64,000 nucleotides of DNA from an uncultured Chloroflexus sp. (GTDB lineage Bacteria; Chloroflexota; Chloroflexia; Chloroflexales; Chloroflexaceae): assembly GCF_937129525.1 (NCBI RefSeq), contig NZ_CAKZNK010000087.1:1-64000 (forward strand), written 5' to 3'. Shown here in pieces: positions 17,847-28,887 of the stretch. The notes beneath the pieces were generated by a model, which made no database searches, was not told where the DNA came from, and saw nothing but the letters and a program-made list of their open reading frames with translations. Position numbers and translations under genes: made by a program. Positions within the stretch are counted from its first letter, which is position 1. Each line of letters begins with the position of its first letter.

Positions 17847-19235
17847 TCACGGCGCCAGTGCCCACTGCGGATTGTAATCCTGTCCCAACACCAGCACAAT
17901 ATCGGCGCCCAGCGGCTGTGGCGGCGCATCAGGCGGCGGTGTCGCGAAGACTTGCGTTGCCGGCAAGCCGAGATGAGCAGCCAACCGCGCCAATGCCGTC
18001 GATTGACCGGTGTAATCGATCAGCATAGTTGTCGCCCGTCGTTCAGTATTACCGGGTGGCAAAGTTCGAAAACCAACACTTTCCAGCGCGCGACTGACCC
18101 GCGCAGCCAGACCATTCACCGGCGTTCCATTGAGCACCTGTACATTGGCCGACTCACGGTCAAGTCGCGGCCCGGCGCGCACTCGATCGACCAACGCCAT
18201 CAGATCACGCCGGTTCCAGTAGATATCCGATCCAATCTCGGCCACTACCGCCACGTTACGCGGATTGATACTGAACGTTGCCACCCGATCGGTGTCGATC
18301 ATTCTGGCCAAATCGATCAACTCGCGCAACGCTGCCGGATCATCAATCGGCAGCGTCGTCTTGATGCTACGCTGCGCCTCGGCAAGCAGAGCCGACACGG
18401 CGCCAGCCTGATCGAGCAAGCCACGCATGCGTATCGTCGCGAGCGCAGCGCGCAAAATTTCCTGTTGACGACGCGCGCGGTCGAAATCGCTAGAGCCGTG
18501 GCGCGAGCGGGCATAGCGGAGCGCAGTTGCGCCATCAAACACCTGCAACCCGGCGGGGATCAAGATGCGTTCGTAGCCGTAATCCTCAGTGGGAAAACTG
18601 CTATCAAGCAGCGGATACGGCACATCAATCACCAGGCCGCCGATTGCGTCGATCAGTCGTTCAAAGCCGGCAAAATCGATTTGAACCACATAATCAACCG
18701 GCAGATTAAGCAGTGTAGAGACTGTCTCGGCGGCTAATGCGCCTCCTGCCGCCGCCGGATCAACGCCGCGACCGTACAATTCGACAGCATTGCGATAGCC
18801 GTAACTATAGGCAGCGTTGATCTTTTGTTCGCCAAGGCCACGAATGACGGCAACCGTATCGCGCGGAATCGAGAGCAAACTCACCCAGCGCTCAACCGGA
18901 TGCACATAAGCCAGCATCAGCGTATCGCTACGCACTCCTTCGGCGCCATCAGCGCGCCGATCGATCCCCAGGAATAATACCGTAAATGGCTGGCGAAAGA
19001 TGGTATTTGCAGGAGCGCTCCTGTTCGACTGACGCGGATCGTCTAGCCGTAGACCGGCTACTGTCGCATTCCACAGTGACACTACACTCCAGGCTGCCAG
19101 CAACAAAGCGAGCGCAATCCCACCCGTTGCAACGATACGCCGCCAGCGCTGCCGCCGCTTCGCGCGCAGATATTCCACCCGCTCGCGCGCGCTCAACCGC
19201 GCGCGTTGCTGTCGCTCATCACCATACCGATCCAT
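17847..19235 (-). CDS. LytR-CpsA-Psr (LCP) family protein
   Basis: 'VLFLGIDRRADGAEGVRSDTLMLAYVHP', 'SLLSIPRDTVAVI', C-terminal LytR_C 'VQVLNGTPVNGLAARVSRAL'. Confidence 0.9.
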   Translation of the reverse strand: MDRYGDERQQRARLSARERVEYLRAKRRQRWRRIVATGGIALALLLAAWSVVSLWNATVAGLRLDDPRQSNRSAPANTIFRQPFTVLFLGIDRRADGAEGVRSDTLMLAYVHPVERWVSLLSIPRDTVAVIRGLGEQKINAAYSYGYRNAVELYGRGVDPAAAGGALAAETVSTLLNLPVDYVVQIDFAGFERLIDAIGGLVIDVPYPLLDSSFPTEDYGYERILIPAGLQVFDGATALRYARSRHGSSDFDRARRQQEILRAALATIRMRGLLDQAGAVSALLAEAQRSIKTTLPIDDPAALRELIDLARMIDTDRVATFSINPRNVAVVAEIGSDIYWNRRDLMALVDRVRAGPRLDRESANVQVLNGTPVNGLAARVSRALESVGFRTLPPGNTERRATTMLIDYTGQSTALARLAAHLGLPATQVFATPPPDAPPQPLGADIVLVLGQDYNPQWALAP

Positions 19236-19244
19236 ACATACCGA

Positions 19245-20027
19245 CTACATATCCTGAGCTTCACCGTTAGCGGGATCATCAGGCGGTTCATAGTAACCAG
19301 TCGCAATAATCGGCGCACTCACCGTCATGCGGCGCAACCCGGGCGCATCACCGCATGGCAAGACACCGAGCACGACGATACTCATATCATCAGTGGGTTG
19401 ACCCTCGTCGAGCGCAAGCGCTTGCTGCATGATGCTATCAACCAGCGTCTGCGGATCGCGCCCCTCGCGCGCTGGCCATGCAGCCAGATAGTTGGGTAAG
19501 CCCAAATCCTCGCCCCGCCGCTCACCTGCTCGCAGCAACCCATCGGTAAACAAGACCACGTAGGTATACGCCGCAATCGGCAATTCGCTGATCTGTGGCC
19601 GGATCAACGGTTGCAACCCGATTGGCGTCGAGGGTGCATTAAAGCTCCGCAATCCCTGCGGAGTCAGGACAAAAAATGGCACCGGGTTATGGCGTGTAAC
19701 CAGAATCTTGTTGCCGGCAAAATCGATCGAGAGAATATTCAGCGTCGCCGCCACCTTTCCCATGCGATAGGTATACAGATAGTCATGCACTGCGCGCGCC
19801 ACTGCCCCATCGCGCGCGCCATCCTTCAGCAAAGCGATCGCTCGCGTCGCCACCAGATGGGAAATCGTTTTGGCCCTTCGTCCGCTACCCTGTCCGTCAA
19901 CCAGCACAAACGAAAACCCGCCGCCCGGTCGCTCGATTGTCTCGATCGTCTCGCCACTCTCGATCTCGCCATAGCGGGGAATTTTGGCAACTGCAACACG
20001 CATTTCCAAATTTGCCATCATTGACAT
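19245..20027 (-). CDS. SpoIIE-type PP2C serine phosphatase domain protein
   Basis: 'FSFVLVDGQGSGRRAKTISHLVATRAIALL', 'YVVLFTDGLLRAGER', 'DDMSIVVLGVLP'; exact start uncertain (20018-20045). Confidence 0.75.
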   Translation of the reverse strand: MSMMANLEMRVAVAKIPRYGEIESGETIETIERPGGGFSFVLVDGQGSGRRAKTISHLVATRAIALLKDGARDGAVARAVHDYLYTYRMGKVAATLNILSIDFAGNKILVTRHNPVPFFVLTPQGLRSFNAPSTPIGLQPLIRPQISELPIAAYTYVVLFTDGLLRAGERRGEDLGLPNYLAAWPAREGRDPQTLVDSIMQQALALDEGQPTDDMSIVVLGVLPCGDAPGLRRMTVSAPIIATGYYEPPDDPANGEAQDM

Positions 20028-20141
20028 CCCCTCTCGATCGCTCAATATCCGTTACAGCATACCATAATTTGCCGCATGCTATAATCAAGATGTTAATGCA
20101 CAACCAGTCTGAAGTTTACTTTTATGTCAAGGAGGACGAAG

Positions 20142-21638
20142 ATGTCCGCACCGCGGATCTTTCACAACCTGATCGGCGGCGAATTTGTGCCTGCCCAGAG
20201 CGGAAAAACCTTTGAGCGCCGCAACCCGGCTGACACGCGCGATCTGGTCGGTGTCTTTGCCGATAGTGACGAGCGTGATGTCAATGCGGCGGTTGAAGCC
20301 GCTAAAGCCGCCTTTGCGACCTGGAGCAAGGTACCGGCGCCGAAGCGTGGCGAAATTCTGTTGCGCGCTGCCGAACTACTGCAAGCGCGCAAAGAGCAGT
20401 ATAGCCGCGATCTGACGCGCGAGATGGGCAAACCGTTGTTTGAGGCTGGCGGCGATATTGTCGAAGCGATTGGGATGGCTCAGTACGCTGGCGGCGAAGG
20501 CCGACGCATGCACGGGGTAACAACCCCTTCGGAGTTGCCCAACAAATTTCAGATGAGTATCCGACAGCCAATTGGTGTAGTCGGTCTGATCACTCCCTGG
20601 AACTTCCCGATGGCAATCGCCTCCTGGAAGATGTTACCCGCGATTGTCTGCGGCAATACCGTTGTGATCAAACCGGGCGAAGACGCCTCGGTCAGCACCT
20701 ACAATCTGGTCCAGTGCCTGATGGAGGCCGGCTTGCCCCCCGGCGTGGTCAATATTGTTACCGGTTATGGCCCACGCGCCGGTCAGCCGCTGGTCGAACA
20801 TCCTGACGTGCCGGTCATTTCCTTTACCGGCAGCACCGACACCGGTCGATTGGTTTACGAGCTGGGCGCGCGTCGGATCAAGCGAGTCAGCCTGGAGATG
20901 GGTGGCAAAAATCCCCTGATTGTCATGCCTGATGCCGATCTTGATCTGGCGCTCGATGGGATTGTGTGGGCTGCCTTCGGCACCACTGGCCAGCGCTGCA
21001 CTGCAACCAGCCGACTCATCGTTCATCGAGCGGTGGCCAAAGAGCTGGTTGATCGCGTAGTTGCCCGCGCTCAATCGCTACGGATTGGCAACGGCCTCGA
21101 TCCGAACACCGAAATGGGGCCGCTGGTCAACGAGAAGCAGATGCAACGGGTGTTGAACTACATCGAGATTGGCAAGCAAGAGGGAGCAACGCTGCTCTGC
21201 GGCGGGTATCGACTGACCGGTGGCGATTACGATTACGGTCACTTCATTGCCCCTACGGTCTTCACCAACGTCACCCCACAGATGCGCATCGCGCGGGAAG
21301 AGATCTTTGGACCGGTGCTCAGCGTGATCGAGGTTGATAGCCTCGATGAGGCAGTCGCCGTCGCCAACGACGTTGCTTACGGTCTCAGCTCGGCCATCTA
21401 CACTCGTGACATCAATGCCGCCTTCCGCGCAATGCAGGCATTGCAGGCCGGTATCGTGTACATCAATGCCCCGACTATTGGCGCCGAAATCCATCTGCCC
21501 TTCGGCGGTGTCAAGGCTACCGGTAACGGCCATCGCGAAGCCGGCCCCACGATGCTCGATGTCTTCTCAGAATGGAAGAGCGTGTACATTGACTACAGCG
21601 GCGCGTTGCAGCGTGCCCAAATCGACAATGCCGACTAG
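20142..21638 (+). CDS. Aldehyde dehydrogenase family protein
   Basis: '[24 protein letters not shown]', '[20 protein letters not shown]', 'GQRCTATSR'; ATG 20142 preceded by AAGGAGG. Confidence 0.92.
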   Translation: MSAPRIFHNLIGGEFVPAQSGKTFERRNPADTRDLVGVFADSDERDVNAAVEAAKAAFATWSKVPAPKRGEILLRAAELLQARKEQYSRDLTREMGKPLFEAGGDIVEAIGMAQYAGGEGRRMHGVTTPSELPNKFQMSIRQPIGVVGLITPWNFPMAIASWKMLPAIVCGNTVVIKPGEDASVSTYNLVQCLMEAGLPPGVVNIVTGYGPRAGQPLVEHPDVPVISFTGSTDTGRLVYELGARRIKRVSLEMGGKNPLIVMPDADLDLALDGIVWAAFGTTGQRCTATSRLIVHRAVAKELVDRVVARAQSLRIGNGLDPNTEMGPLVNEKQMQRVLNYIEIGKQEGATLLCGGYRLTGGDYDYGHFIAPTVFTNVTPQMRIAREEIFGPVLSVIEVDSLDEAVAVANDVAYGLSSAIYTRDINAAFRAMQALQAGIVYINAPTIGAEIHLPFGGVKATGNGHREAGPTMLDVFSEWKSVYIDYSGALQRAQIDNAD

Positions 21639-21667
21639 GGCAAGTCGGTATCTCACAGCGTAACAAT

Positions 21668-21695
21668 GTCGGGGTGGTCGCGATGCCACCCCGAC
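21668..21695 (+). terminator. Perfect 10 bp hairpin downstream of the aldehyde dehydrogenase
   Basis: GTCGGGGTGG-TCGCGATG-CCACCCCGAC. Confidence 0.6.
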
Positions 21696-21815
21696 CGTCC
21701 ACTAGATAAACATATTGTCATCAACTATTAACATGGCAGGTTCACTATCGTAATGGTGTGGCAATTCCGCATAATATGCTGAATTCAGGATGATATTTCT
21801 TCGTCAGGGGTCTTT

Positions 21816-22874
21816 GTGCGATTGTTGCTACCGTTCATCTTGTTTGGCTGCTGCCTGTTCCTGGCCGCATGCGTCACTGCTTCGCCGTCTCCTTCCGTTC
21901 CGGCGAAACTGACTATCGCCGGCTGGCACGGGTATATGCCGCCAGAATTGCTGGAGGCATTTCAGGCCGAAACCGGCATTATTGTGGAGTACGCAGGCTA
22001 TGATACGCAGGAAGAAGCAATTGAGCGACTGCGGCAGGGCGAAACATATGACCTCATGGTGATGGGCAATGCTTTCATCTCATCGCTGGTTGCCGATGAG
22101 ATGATCGTTCCGCTTAACTACGCCAATCTTCCCAACGCGCGTAATATCAGCTTGAATTTCCGCGATCTCAATTTTGATCCCGAGAGCCGCTACTCAGTCA
22201 TCTATCAATGGGGAACGACCGGCCTCCTCGTTCGCACCGATCTGATTGATCGGCCAATTACCCGCTGGACTGATCTGTGGGATCCGGCGCTCGATGGCAA
22301 AATCTTGCTCTGGCCGATACCTCGCGATACTGTCAGCGTGCTGCTCAAATCGCTGAGCTACTCAATCAACACGATTGATCCTGCCCACCTTGAGGCAGCC
22401 TTGCAACGCGCGCCAGAGCTGGCGCAACGAGTAAGTATGGCGCCGCCAACAGCCGAGTCTGCAGTTCCATATCTTGTCAGTGGAGAATTCGCAGTCGCGC
22501 TGGGCTGGTCATTCGATGCCGTGCAAGCCCGCGATCAGGATGCGCCAATCGCGTACATTATTCCTGCCGATGGCACCATCCTCTGGTTTGATTGCCTGGT
22601 GATACCGGCATCCAGCCGAAATCAGGCGTGGGCTGAACGATTTATCGATTTCTTCCTGCGACCAGAGATGAGCGCGCTGGTGACGAATCGTTTGGGCATC
22701 GCAACCGCTAACGAAGCCGCTCTGCCGCTCATCGATCCAGTTTTGCGCGCTGATGAGAGCATCTTCCCATCACCAACTGTTTTCCAACGGGCCGAAGCGG
22801 AACTGGCCCTTGAACCGGCAATTCAGGCCTACCACAATCGCATCTGGCAGGAGTTTCAAGCCAATCGACCCTGA
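21816..22874 (+). CDS. PotD/spermidine-putrescine-type extracellular solute-binding lipoprotein
   Basis: Lipobox 'FLAACVTA'; 'LTIAGWHGYMPPELLEAFQAETGIIVEYAGYDTQEE', 'YQWGTTGLLVRTD'. Confidence 0.85.
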   Translation: MRLLLPFILFGCCLFLAACVTASPSPSVPAKLTIAGWHGYMPPELLEAFQAETGIIVEYAGYDTQEEAIERLRQGETYDLMVMGNAFISSLVADEMIVPLNYANLPNARNISLNFRDLNFDPESRYSVIYQWGTTGLLVRTDLIDRPITRWTDLWDPALDGKILLWPIPRDTVSVLLKSLSYSINTIDPAHLEAALQRAPELAQRVSMAPPTAESAVPYLVSGEFAVALGWSFDAVQARDQDAPIAYIIPADGTILWFDCLVIPASSRNQAWAERFIDFFLRPEMSALVTNRLGIATANEAALPLIDPVLRADESIFPSPTVFQRAEAELALEPAIQAYHNRIWQEFQANRP

Positions 22875-22892
22875 TAGGACTCGGCATATACT

Positions 22893-25682
22893 ATGTCCAG
22901 CGAAAAAGGTTCAATCGCGCGTCAACTGCAACATTTGCCACAATCACTCTACCACTACCTGAATACCAGCTTGCAGGTCAAGCTGTCTCTGCTGCTGGCG
23001 ATGCTGCTGGCCATCATTCTGCTGGGAGCAGGGTACAGCGTTTTCCAATTCGTCGAGTCGATCGAGCAAGAAGGCTGGGCCGGTCGCCAGCGCGAAGCGG
23101 CAATCAGCGCCGTCCATACCATTGACGATTTTCTCTTGCGGGCAGAAGATGTGATGAAACTGGTGGGCGCGCTCTCGGTTGAGCAGATTCAGCGCTCCCC
23201 TGACCTCTTGCCGGAACTGCTCAATCGGTCGCCGGCATGGATTGAGATCGCTCGAGTTGATGCAAATGGTCAGTTGATCGCCCAGGCTACTCGTGATCGC
23301 CCAATCATTGGCAATCTGGTCACTATTCCATTGGCCAACTGGTTTCAACAGGCGCGAGCCGGCCAGCGTTACCTGGGGCCGTTGTTGATTACCGCCGAAA
23401 GCGAGCCATACATTGTGATGGCTGTGCCAGCCGCTGATGGTGGTGTCGTCGCCGGACGACTGCGCATGAACCTGATCTGGGAAACGGTTGCCACCCTTCG
23501 CTTCGGACGACTAGGAACGGCATTTATCGTCGATGAACAGGGGATCATTATTGCCCATCCCAATCAGCAGGTGATCCTCACTTATACCTCGATGATTGAT
23601 CGGCCAGAGTTTCGCGATGTTCCACCTGATGGTCGCCAGCGATTTTACATCAACATTTTTGGTGAAGAGACACTAGGAGTTTCGCTCAACATCCCCGGCA
23701 CGCCATGGCGTCTCTTTAGTGAAGTTCCAGAGAATGAAGCAACCGAACTCTCAACGCGGGCCGGAATCGTCTTCACGTTCAGCCTGATTGTGTTTGGATT
23801 AATCCTGCTCGGGACGATGAATTATCTGCTTCACCACATCGTTTTCCGTATCCTGAAGCAGATAGAGCAAGGCGCCGAACGGATTGGCAAAGGCGATTTA
23901 AGCCATCCTCTGCCGGTCAGACCCGAACGCGAAGTGGCCCAGGTCGCGCGCGCCTTTAATGAGATGATGCGCCAGTTACAGGAGCGAAATGCGGAAATTG
24001 CCCGCCAGACTGCCAGTTTGCAGGCCGAGGTTCAAGAACGACGCCGGGTTGAACGAGAGCTGATTGGCGCGCGCGATGCTGCCGAGGCTGCTTCGCGCGC
24101 TAAGAGCACCTTTCTCGCTACTATGAGCCACGAGTTGCGCACGCCATTGACCGCTATTATCGGGTACAGTCAGCTCATGGAACAACTGGCAGCGAAGGGG
24201 ATTTATGACACGGTGGCCAGTGATGCCAGCCGCATTCGAGCCGCCGGGCTGCATCTACTGACCTTGATTAACGACATCCTCGATATTTCGAAGATTGAGG
24301 CCGGACGGATGACGGTGAACGCTGAATATGCCAGCGTCGCCGAGCTGGTGCGCAGTGCGGTTGATGTTGTTCTGCCGCAAATGCAAAAGAACCGGAATCG
24401 GCTCCAAACGCATTGCCCGCCCGATATTGGCATCTTGCACAGCGATACAACCAAAGTGCGTCAGGCGTTGATCAATCTGCTCAGTAACGCGGCCAAGTTT
24501 ACCGAAGATGGCGAGGTGACCCTTACAGTCACTCGCCACCAGCACAATGATCGTGTCTGGTTCCGCTTCGAGGTTGCCGATACCGGAATCGGCATTCCAG
24601 CCGATAAGATAGATAAACTCTTCAAAGCCTTTTCCCAGGTTGATGACTCACCCACCCGCAGGTATGGCGGCACCGGATTGGGACTGGCGTTGAGCCAGCG
24701 TTTGTGTGAGTTGATCGGCGGTCGCATCACTGTGCAGAGTGTTGTGGGCAAGGGTTCGGTGTTTACAATGGAGATTCCGGCAGAACTCGGTAACGAGTTA
24801 CCGACGCCAACGCTCATCGAGACGCTTGCGCCGGCATCAACAGCTCCCAACGGAGCAGCGCCATCACCGGTCGAGGCCGACGCATCAGCAAGTAATGCGC
24901 TCGTCCTGGTCATCGACGATGACCCGACCATTGGTGATCTCATCCGGCGGCTGGTGCCGGCCAACGATGCATATGTGATAACTGCTGAAACCGGTAGCGA
25001 AGGCGCGCGAATTGCGCTTGATCTCATTCCAGATCTGATCGTGCTTGATCTGAAGTTGCCCGACCGCCATGGGCTAGAGGTACTGGCCGACTTGCGATCA
25101 AAACCTGAGCTGGCCAATACCCCGATTGTTGTGTTGACGATTGACGAGCAAGCGCAGCGCGGTCTTACCCTGGACGTGGCTGAGTATCTGGTAAAGCCCA
25201 TCGAACCGCAACGACTGCTTACGGTTGTGCAACGCTACTGTCGCCGCACCGATAAGGGATCTCAGCCCTTAATCCTGGTGATTGAAGATGATCGGGACCT
25301 GGCCGAGCTGGTGGCACGAACATTGCGCACTGCCGGATGGCAGACCGAGGTAGCTTTTGACGGCGCTACTGGACTGTCGATGGCGCTCAGTCGCCAGCCT
25401 GACCTGATCTTGCTAGACTATATGCTGCCGCAGCTCGATGGCTTACAACTCCTGACGCAGTTGCGATCTCAACCGGCGGGATCGGCTATTCCGGTTATCT
25501 TCATGACTGCGCGCGATCTGACAAGTGAGGAACGGAGTTATCTGGCAACCAGCGCAAACGCGATCTTGCGTAAAGCCGATCTGAATATCGAACAGATCGT
25601 GGTTCATATCCGACAGATCATACAACCACTATCCACTGCAACACCACAGCAATCAGACATGAATTATCAGCGTTCATCGTGA
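22893..25682 (+). CDS. Hybrid sensor histidine kinase (dCache-like, HAMP, HisKA/HATPase, two receiver domains)
   Basis: 'SHELRTPLTAIIGYSQLME', 'GTGLGLALSQRL', receivers 'VLVIDDDPTIGDLI' and 'ILVIEDDRDLAELV'. Confidence 0.92.
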   Translation: MSSEKGSIARQLQHLPQSLYHYLNTSLQVKLSLLLAMLLAIILLGAGYSVFQFVESIEQEGWAGRQREAAISAVHTIDDFLLRAEDVMKLVGALSVEQIQRSPDLLPELLNRSPAWIEIARVDANGQLIAQATRDRPIIGNLVTIPLANWFQQARAGQRYLGPLLITAESEPYIVMAVPAADGGVVAGRLRMNLIWETVATLRFGRLGTAFIVDEQGIIIAHPNQQVILTYTSMIDRPEFRDVPPDGRQRFYINIFGEETLGVSLNIPGTPWRLFSEVPENEATELSTRAGIVFTFSLIVFGLILLGTMNYLLHHIVFRILKQIEQGAERIGKGDLSHPLPVRPEREVAQVARAFNEMMRQLQERNAEIARQTASLQAEVQERRRVERELIGARDAAEAASRAKSTFLATMSHELRTPLTAIIGYSQLMEQLAAKGIYDTVASDASRIRAAGLHLLTLINDILDISKIEAGRMTVNAEYASVAELVRSAVDVVLPQMQKNRNRLQTHCPPDIGILHSDTTKVRQALINLLSNAAKFTEDGEVTLTVTRHQHNDRVWFRFEVADTGIGIPADKIDKLFKAFSQVDDSPTRRYGGTGLGLALSQRLCELIGGRITVQSVVGKGSVFTMEIPAELGNELPTPTLIETLAPASTAPNGAAPSPVEADASASNALVLVIDDDPTIGDLIRRLVPANDAYVITAETGSEGARIALDLIPDLIVLDLKLPDRHGLEVLADLRSKPELANTPIVVLTIDEQAQRGLTLDVAEYLVKPIEPQRLLTVVQRYCRRTDKGSQPLILVIEDDRDLAELVARTLRTAGWQTEVAFDGATGLSMALSRQPDLILLDYMLPQLDGLQLLTQLRSQPAGSAIPVIFMTARDLTSEERSYLATSANAILRKADLNIEQIVVHIRQIIQPLSTATPQQSDMNYQRSS

Positions 25683-25699
25683 AAGTGCAGGAATGACTT

Positions 25700-26077
25700 A
25701 TGGCGCGAGTGCTAATCGTTGAAGATGACGCTAATAACCGTGAGCTGATCGCCCGCCTGGTAGCACTGATGGGACACGAACCGATTCTGGCCGAAGATGG
25801 TGCTCAGGGAGTGGCGCTGGCCCGCAATGAGCTACCGGATCTGATCATTATGGATATGGGTTTGCCGGTGCTCAATGGCTGGCAGGCCACTCACCGGATC
25901 AAAGCTTATTCCAAGACCAGCCACATCCCGGTTCTGGCCCTTACTGCATATGCGCTGAATGAAGATCGAATCCGGGCTCTGGCATCTGGCTGCGATGACT
26001 ACGAGACGAAGCCGATTGACTTTGCCAGTTTTCAGCAAAAGGTAACCAACTTACTGCAAACCGGAGGAAAGAGATAA
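25700..26077 (+). CDS. Single-domain response regulator (DivK-like)
   Basis: 'VLIVEDDANNRELIARLVALMGHE', 'LPDLIIMDMGLPVLNGW'. Confidence 0.9.
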   Translation: MARVLIVEDDANNRELIARLVALMGHEPILAEDGAQGVALARNELPDLIIMDMGLPVLNGWQATHRIKAYSKTSHIPVLALTAYALNEDRIRALASGCDDYETKPIDFASFQQKVTNLLQTGGKR

Positions 26078-26328
26078 GTCGCTGTTGTTGAGCATGCAAG
26101 AGCGAGCAGTTGATGCTTGATTGTTCTCACAATCCGACCGGTATCTCATCGCAATGCCAGTGAAGGCCAGACCTACGCGATAACGCCGGGTTTGCCACAC
26201 TGCTTGCCACACCGACATCCACCCGGGCAGTTTAACTACATTCCTCTTCATTGTGCGGCAAATCGCCATCACCGCGCCGTTAACGCCGTTTCTCGTGCTA
26301 TACTGCTCCAGAACGGAAAGGAGCATCT

Positions 26329-28653
26329 ATGGCGTTGACGCAGTGGCGACTGGTGGGATTCCTGCTGTGCTGCTGTCTGGTTGCGTGCTCAAGCCCGACC
26401 GGATTACCTTCCCCCACCACAACCACAACCCTGATCCCTACTCTTCCAACCGAACCGCCGCTGACGCCGGCAGATCTTCTGCAACGCGCGCAAGCTGCCG
26501 CTATGATCGGCGATGCTGAAACGCAGGGCGCCGCGCTGAGCCAGTTATTACAGCTCTTCCCCACTGCCGACGAAGCGCCAGCGGCCCGGCTGTTACTGGC
26601 TCGCTTATTTGCCGACTATGGCCGGTGGACTTCGACGATAGAGGTGTTGCGACCACTGCTGACCGATCCTGCCACACCGGTCTATGCGCCATCCTTACTG
26701 CTCAGCGCGCGAGCGCACGAGGGGGCCGGCTCGCACGCGGCGGCGATCGATGCCTATCAGCGCTATGAAGCGCTCGGCACTCCGCTGGCACCATATGCAG
26801 CACTGCGCGCTGCCGCTCAATTTCAGGCCTTACAGCAGTTCGCAGAAGCTGAAACATCCTATCTGCGCGCGGCAACCGGCGACATTGCCATCGGGCAGCG
26901 CGCCGCAGCGTATGAGCGGGCAATCGAGCTGGCAGTCGCGCAAGGTCGTCTAAACGACGGATTGGCATACGCGCAAGGAATCCTCGGTTTTGCCGTTCAG
27001 CCCAATTACCGATCGCAAGTGCTGGCGCGCGCTGCCGATCTGGCGGCAAGCGCAGGCGACCCGGCAACCGCAAGCGCGTTACGCCGTGACGCGATCGCAA
27101 CGTATGCCGGCGCAGCGGCAGCCAGCGCTGCCGACGCTCTGCGCGCGGCTGGTGATCCCGCCCTCGACCCATACGCCGCAGCTCAGGCCTACCGCGCAAT
27201 GGAGCGCTGGCAGGATGCGATTGCTATGCTCGATCAGGCGATTGCGGCTGGTCAAAATGTAGCCGAGGCGCTGCGTCAACGCGGCCTGGCCCGACGCGCG
27301 CTGGGTGACTTTAGCGGCGCGCTGGCCGATCTGGCCGCGGCGCGCGATGATGATGCCGGGAGTGACACCAGCCGACAGGCAGCACTCGATTGGATTCAGA
27401 CTTACGGTCAGAGCGGGGCAACGGCTGAAGCAGCCGCATTGTACCGTCAATACGCGGCTGATTTCCCCACCGATCCGCGCGCGCCGGTTGCGCTCGACCG
27501 GGCAGCTCAACTGTATGACCGGTTAGGCGACGAGGCGTCGGCGATGGCCGTCAGGCGCGAACTTGGCGAACGTTATCCGACTACAACACCCGGTATTACT
27601 GCGCTCCACCGGCTGGCGTTGAGCCGCTTCGATAGCGGTGATGTTAGCGGAGCGCGCGAAGTCTGGCACCTGCTTGCGCAGCGCGGCGAGGGCATCGGGC
27701 AGGCACTGGGCGCATTCTGGGCCGGAAAAACAGCGCAAAGGTCAGGCGATCCCATAGCAGCCGACTACTTCCGCCAGGCATTGCAAGCTGCGCCAGATAG
27801 TTACTACGCGGCGCGGGCAGCAGAAGAGTTGGGCGAAGTGCCGGTTAGCATCATCCCGCCCGATGCGCCGATAACCACCGAAGCCTGGAATGCGCTGGCC
27901 GAATGGGTACAGACCTGGACATCAACCAACACCGATCAGACGCTGGCTCTAGTAGCCGAGCGAGCCAGATTGCTATATGAGGTTGGACTGTATAGCGAGG
28001 CTTTGGGCGAATGGCTCGACGGTTTGCGGCAAGCCGGCGAAACACCCCAACTGCTGCTCGATCTTGCTCAACGCGCTTACCAGGCTGGCGCAACCTACCC
28101 GGCGCTGCTGGCGGCTGAGCGGTTGGCGCTGCTAGCGCCGGCAGACGTGGCTGCGCCAACCGCTCTGCGCCGATTGCGCTTTCCTACACCTTACCCCGAA
28201 CTGGTACAGCGAGAAGCGGCAGCCTTTGGAGTTGACCCGCTCTTGATGTATGCCCTCATTCGCCAGGAAAGCCTCTTCAATCCGGCAGCAACGTCATGGG
28301 TTGGCGCCCGTGGCCTGGCGCAGATCATGCCCGACACTGGACGCGGGATTGCCCAGAATCTGGGTGTAACCACCTTCCAGCTCGATGATCTCTACCGGCC
28401 TCATGTCAGCATTCGCTTTGGAGCCTTCTATCTCGGTCGTCGGATCAGGGACATGAACGGCAGTCTCCACGGAGCGTTGGCGGCCTACAACGGCGGTTTG
28501 GGCAACGCCCAACGCTGGGCAGGTGGGAATGTGGTGCTCGATCCCGATCGATTTGTCGAAACCATTGACTTTAGCGAAACGCGCCATTATGTTTGGGCAG
28601 TCTATGCCTTTTATGGAGTCTACCGCGAGCTGTATGCGCCGCCATCAGAGTAA
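26329..28653 (+). CDS. Soluble lytic transglycosylase-like lipoprotein with TPR repeats
   Basis: 'LVACSSP' lipobox; TPR-rich; SLT motif 'LMYALIRQESLFNPAATSWVGARGLAQIMPDTG', 'ALAAYNGG'. Confidence 0.9.
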   Translation: MALTQWRLVGFLLCCCLVACSSPTGLPSPTTTTTLIPTLPTEPPLTPADLLQRAQAAAMIGDAETQGAALSQLLQLFPTADEAPAARLLLARLFADYGRWTSTIEVLRPLLTDPATPVYAPSLLLSARAHEGAGSHAAAIDAYQRYEALGTPLAPYAALRAAAQFQALQQFAEAETSYLRAATGDIAIGQRAAAYERAIELAVAQGRLNDGLAYAQGILGFAVQPNYRSQVLARAADLAASAGDPATASALRRDAIATYAGAAAASAADALRAAGDPALDPYAAAQAYRAMERWQDAIAMLDQAIAAGQNVAEALRQRGLARRALGDFSGALADLAAARDDDAGSDTSRQAALDWIQTYGQSGATAEAAALYRQYAADFPTDPRAPVALDRAAQLYDRLGDEASAMAVRRELGERYPTTTPGITALHRLALSRFDSGDVSGAREVWHLLAQRGEGIGQALGAFWAGKTAQRSGDPIAADYFRQALQAAPDSYYAARAAEELGEVPVSIIPPDAPITTEAWNALAEWVQTWTSTNTDQTLALVAERARLLYEVGLYSEALGEWLDGLRQAGETPQLLLDLAQRAYQAGATYPALLAAERLALLAPADVAAPTALRRLRFPTPYPELVQREAAAFGVDPLLMYALIRQESLFNPAATSWVGARGLAQIMPDTGRGIAQNLGVTTFQLDDLYRPHVSIRFGAFYLGRRIRDMNGSLHGALAAYNGGLGNAQRWAGGNVVLDPDRFVETIDFSETRHYVWAVYAFYGVYRELYAPPSE

Positions 28654-28887
28654 TCAGATCAGGGCGAAACCTGATTCGCCCTGATCCAGGCTCGCGATCT
28701 TCGCACCTTCCTCCGACTGGCGCAGGATGAATGTTGACATCCTGTCATTGGACAGAGATAATATCGTGTAGCATCCCCATACTTCAGCCACGTCTGCTTC
28801 ACCGACACTGTTGCCGTCGGTTTCTCCACCGTCGCAGTTTGATGATGATGATTCGCTCGCCGCCGTCTCATAGCAGGTGAATAGACT

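Noticed and set aside
17394-18737. 447 aa plus-strand ORF
   Set aside because: Antisense to LysM and LCP genes with clear family motifs; its translation is low-complexity Arg/Gln/Ser-rich.
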